A stretch of 7,975 nucleotides of DNA, from the NCBI GenBank assembly GCA_013361595.1, contig JABFXT010000691.1, forward strand, positions 1 to 7,975, written 5' to 3'. Position 1 is the first letter of the stretch; each line of letters begins with the position of its first letter. Shown in pieces: positions 5,928 to 7,975 of the stretch. The position numbers were made by a program, and so were the translations under genes. The notes below the pieces were generated by a model. That model saw nothing but the letters and a program-made list of their open reading frames with translations. It did no database searches and was not told where the DNA came from. Source of the DNA: Nocardia sp. GTDB lineage: Bacteria; Actinomycetota; Actinomycetes; Mycobacteriales; Mycobacteriaceae.

Positions 5928-6446
5928 TCACGGCCGGCCGGTGGCGAACGCCTGTACCGCGCCGAGGAACTCCGGGCCGCCGACGATGTATCCGCCGACG
6001 GTCCCACCGATCAGCACGCCCGCGGGGATGCTGATCCCCCAGATGAGGGGCAGGCATGCCCCGAGGAGGCCGCCCACGATGGCGCCGCCGACGACGCCGG
6101 GCATGTTCTTGTCGATCTGCTGCCGCAGCCGGTCGTAGGAGCTGATGTCCCGCAGTTCCGCGATATCTTCCGCTGTCGGGGCCGGTGTCAGCCGCAGGGT
6201 GCGGCCGTCCGCACCGATGTGCTGTGCCACGGCGATGGAGCGCTCGCCAGTGGTCACCACGGCCCCGTCGACCGGCGAAACGGTGACCCGGTAACCGATT
6301 CCGTGATCCACCCCGGAAATCGTGTCCGCCGCGCTCATCGTGGCCGGCTGCTGCGTTGCGGCCGGCGCCGCCTGGGCGGTCGCCGCGGTGATGCCCACGG
6401 CCGAAACGGCCAGGACGGCTGCAGCAGTGACTATCTCGAACTTCAT
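5928..6446 (-). CDS. Small secreted protein with glycine-zipper C-terminus
   Basis: This 172-residue protein starts at ATG 6446-6444, preceded by GGAGGG at 8-base spacing, and ends at TGA 5930-5928. The open frame extends upstream to 6776, but that extension is Arg/Pro-rich without a ribosome-binding site, and a signal peptide begins exactly at the chosen start. Residues 1-26 form the signal peptide (MKFEIV, hydrophobic core, cleavage after AQA). Residues 46-90 look like a small beta-rich domain (GYRVTVSPVDGAVVTT). Residues 117-158 are two glycine-rich hydrophobic segments with GxxxG spacing around a single C131, resembling a glycine zipper that could pack into or against a membrane. Similar small exported proteins of unknown function are frequent in Nocardia; the N-terminal half faintly resembles DUF8020. 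It converges on the large gene, so it is unlikely to be co-transcribed with it. Confidence 0.85.
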   Translation of the reverse strand: MKFEIVTAAAVLAVSAVGITAATAQAAPAATQQPATMSAADTISGVDHGIGYRVTVSPVDGAVVTTGERSIAVAQHIGADGRTLRLTPAPTAEDIAELRDISSYDRLRQQIDKNMPGVVGGAIVGGLLGACLPLIWGISIPAGVLIGGTVGGYIVGGPEFLGAVQAFATGRP

Positions 6447-6454
6447 TCTTCGAA

Positions 6455-6460
6455 CCCTCC
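6455..6460 (-). promoter_or_regulatory. Ribosome-binding site GGAGGG that fixes the start
   Basis: The minus strand reads GGAGGG, then 8 bases, then ATG at 6446. This near-perfect Shine-Dalgarno match selects this start over the upstream alternatives in the same frame. Confidence 0.85.
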
Positions 6461-6493
6461 ACTCAGCTGCCCCGGTTGGGCGGACCGAGTCAG

Positions 6494-6511
6494 ACCTTAT
6501 GCGGTACCGCA
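6494..6511 (-). promoter_or_regulatory. Putative -10 box next to a 12-bp palindrome
   Basis: On the minus strand, TAAGGT (6499-6494) fits the actinobacterial TANNNT -10 pattern and would place the transcript start about 40 bases before the ATG. Directly upstream and touching it is a perfect 12-bp palindrome, TGCGGTACCGCA (6500-6511), and beyond that GTGT-N5-ACAC (6521-6533). No convincing -35 box was found at 16-19 bases. The palindrome could be an operator. All of this is weak, pattern-level evidence. Confidence 0.3.
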
Positions 6512-6698
6512 CTCGATGGTGTGTACGCCACACGCAGTCCAGGTCACCGCGCTCCTGCTCCGCGGTGGAATCGGCCCGGAGGTTATGCGTTGTCCGCCGA
6601 AGGTGCCGGGGATGCTGCCGGAGTGCGCGCGGCGGTGGACGTGGATTCTCCGAGGATTGCGCGATGCCCGCGTGCGGTGTCCATGTACTCCCGAAGTG

Positions 6699-6712
6699 GG
6701 GGCAACCGCCCC
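6699..6712 (-). terminator. Short hairpin right after the deacetylase gene
   Basis: A 5-bp stem (GGGGC / GCCCC) with a 4-base loop lies 2 bases past the TGA of the deacetylase gene on the minus strand. It is short but very stable per base pair. It could slow or stop transcription before the 268-base gap. Confidence 0.25.
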
Positions 6713-6714
6713 GG

Positions 6715-7975
6715 TCAGTTCCTGATCGATACACCGGTACGCCGGGCCTGGGCCAGCGCGGCGGGCGAGTCGGCACTGCGCGCCGCCGTCCGGGGGATGA
6801 CGGGTGTCGCCCGGGCGGACGGCCGATCCATCGGCGCGTGGTAGCCGGCGAGCGTCGCGGTCCCCCATACCTGGGGGTCTGCCTGGGCGCTGCCGAACGG
6901 CGACCAGGCCAGCCGGGTCTGGCCCGTCCTGTCGTCGGTATCGGAGTTGTAGACCAGAATGTTCATCGCGAATCCGGCCGGATCCACGGCGGCCGGTAGC
7001 TCCCGGAACGGGATCCGCACCTCGACGCGGTAACCCCGGTACGGCTCGGTGACCACCGCGGCCACCCGGATCCCCGGTGCCGTTTCGGGTACCGGGCCCT
7101 GATGATTGTCGGCGTCGCGCGCGGCCGATGGGCCGCACCCGCCGTTCGTATACGGCAGGATGCCGACCTTGAGAGTGGTCGAGGTGTCCGCGGAATCGCC
7201 GCGCGGATCGATGGCGATCTCGACCGAGTCGGTGCGCCAGTGCCGTTTGACGTCGTCGCATGCCAGTGCGGCACCGGTCCGGTGGTCGGTGACCTCGATC
7301 AGCACATACAGTTCGTCGCCGTGTCTGGACAGCTTCGCCTTCGCGGTGCACCGGCTGTCGCCCTCCCAGACGCTGAGCGGCAGGTCCGGCCCCGGGTACT
7401 CGCCGGGCCCTTCGGTGCCGTCGAGCGTGGGCGCCACGGGGACAGCCGGAATCGTGGTCGTCGGTGAGGCCGGGTAATCCGGCTGGACCCGGTTGGCCAG
7501 CCACGGCAATCCGATTCGGTCGGCCCAGGTACCGAATTCGGCGTACAGCGGGGTCAATTCACGCTGCCGGTGCACGGCCGCTTCGGTGAACCGGCCCTGT
7601 TCGGCCAGCACGGTGAACCAATCCGAGTCGAGTAGTCGCGGATCCGACGGCACCTGTGCGGGCATCGCGGCGAAACCCTGGGTCCGGTACAACCGGGCCG
7701 CGTCGCGCTCGACCTGTGCCCAGGTCGTGCCGTGTTCGCGTGAGCGGGTACCGGACCACACCCCGACAACCGGCAACCCGGTGGCGGGATCGGTGTGTCG
7801 CACGTCGGAAGGGGCGCGGCCGAGCAGCGATCCGAAGCCGTAGTTCTGCGCGAGCAGCCGGTCGGGACACCACGGCGTCAGTCCCTCGGCGGTGATCTGC
7901 TCCGGAAATGCCAGCGGATCGGCCGCCGACCGGAAGGCCTCGATCCCGAGACGCGCCGAGAGCTGGTGGCCACCG
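6715..7975 (-). CDS. PIG-L family deacetylase with CBM9-like carbohydrate-binding domain (5'-partial)
   Basis: The frame is open from the right edge (first whole codon ends at 7974) to TGA 6717-6715, giving 419 visible residues. The gene starts outside the window, so an internal GTG at 7803 is not the start. The first visible residues read GGHQLSARLGIEAFRSAADP followed by LAFPEQ, the end block of PIG-L deacetylases; H3 probably corresponds to a zinc ligand. The upstream AHPDD motif is not in view. PIG-L enzymes remove N-acetyl groups from GlcNAc-containing substrates (as MshB does in mycothiol synthesis, or PIG-L in GPI synthesis). From about residue 180 a beta-rich domain follows: TLDGTEGPGEY, ELYVLIEVTD, a TDSVEIAIDP block, YRVEVRIPFREL, and LAWSPFG...DPQVWGTATL. 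This order matches the CBM9-like (DOMON-related) sugar-binding fold. The last 40 residues are a low-complexity tail. The fusion suggests a surface or secreted sugar-modifying enzyme. It is on the same strand as the small secreted gene, 268 bases upstream of it. Confidence 0.82.
   Translation of the reverse strand, partial: GGHQLSARLGIEAFRSAADPLAFPEQITAEGLTPWCPDRLLAQNYGFGSLLGRAPSDVRHTDPATGLPVVGVWSGTRSREHGTTWAQVERDAARLYRTQGFAAMPAQVPSDPRLLDSDWFTVLAEQGRFTEAAVHRQRELTPLYAEFGTWADRIGLPWLANRVQPDYPASPTTTIPAVPVAPTLDGTEGPGEYPGPDLPLSVWEGDSRCTAKAKLSRHGDELYVLIEVTDHRTGAALACDDVKRHWRTDSVEIAIDPRGDSADTSTTLKVGILPYTNGGCGPSAARDADNHQGPVPETAPGIRVAAVVTEPYRGYRVEVRIPFRELPAAVDPAGFAMNILVYNSDTDDRTGQTRLAWSPFGSAQADPQVWGTATLAGYHAPMDRPSARATPVIPRTAARSADSPAALAQARRTGVSIRN
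6850..7437 (-). other. Domain: CBM9-like sugar-binding module
   Basis: This part of the deacetylase (visible residues about 180-375) shows the typical CBM9-like order: a TLDGxxGxxEY opening strand, an acidic DDVKRHWRTDSVEIAID block (the family's DD...W..DSVEvfiD), and a closing N..LAWSP.G......P..WG block. Aromatic residues W189 and W300 (numbered from the internal GTG at 7803) could stack on sugars. Two cysteines at 182 and 223 of the same numbering might form a disulfide outside the cell. Confidence 0.75.

Noticed and set aside
5767..6138. Plus-strand frame of 123 residues with a CPAC motif
   Set aside because: More than half overlaps the well-supported minus-strand gene, there is no ribosome-binding site, and codon bias is poor. 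The Cys pair is probably chance.
6447..6776. Upstream extension of the small secreted protein to a start at 6776
   Set aside because: The added residues are Arg/Pro-rich and non-coding in character. A GGAGGG site and a signal peptide mark the ATG at 6446 instead.
6497..7504. Minus-strand frame of 335 residues overlapping the deacetylase
   Set aside because: It is a shadow in another frame, Arg/Gly-rich without motifs. The overlapping frame carries clear CBM9-like and PIG-L signatures.

Overview
This is GC-rich DNA with strong G/C at third codon positions, typical of an actinomycete. A nocardia-like host (Nocardia or a close relative) is my best inference. The reasons are the giant multi-enzyme protein carrying an actinobacterial DUF1023 hydrolase, the small secreted glycine-zipper protein, and a cytochrome P450 remnant. 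No rRNA, tRNA, CRISPR array or transposase was seen.

Positions 1-5496 (+) hold the 3' part of one very large gene, open at the left edge of the window. The visible 1831 residues read as a chain of enzyme-like modules joined by disordered linkers: (1) an HExxH metallopeptidase-like segment; (2) a monotopic phosphoglycosyl transferase ('bacterial sugar transferase') domain with its Asp-Glu pair intact; (3) a papain-fold, glutamine-deamidase-type toxin domain (Cys/His/Asp); (4) a DUF1023 alpha/beta hydrolase with a GHSFGS nucleophile elbow; (5) a C-terminal aminoglycoside-phosphotransferase/choline-kinase-like domain with HxDxxxxN and DFG motifs. This fits a polymorphic-toxin or secreted multi-effector protein. 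The sugar transferase embedded in the chain is the most unusual part.

Positions 5497-5927 contain no intact gene. They hold a decayed, frameshifted fragment of the N-terminus of a cytochrome P450 (about 5549-5691, +) and two hairpins between convergent genes.

Positions 5928-6446 (-) encode a 172-residue secreted protein with a glycine-zipper membrane-like C-terminus and a strong ribosome-binding site. Upstream of it, 6447-6714 holds a putative promoter with a 12-bp palindrome. From 6715 to the right edge (-) lies the C-terminal part of a PIG-L family deacetylase (GlcNAc-type N-deacetylase fold) fused to a CBM9-like carbohydrate-binding domain.

Taken together, the window looks like an accessory or cell-surface region. 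The large protein is probably an exported multi-effector, and the two minus-strand genes are probably envelope or sugar related. There is no co-directional small gene right after the large gene that could serve as an immunity gene, so partnership between the three genes is not shown.
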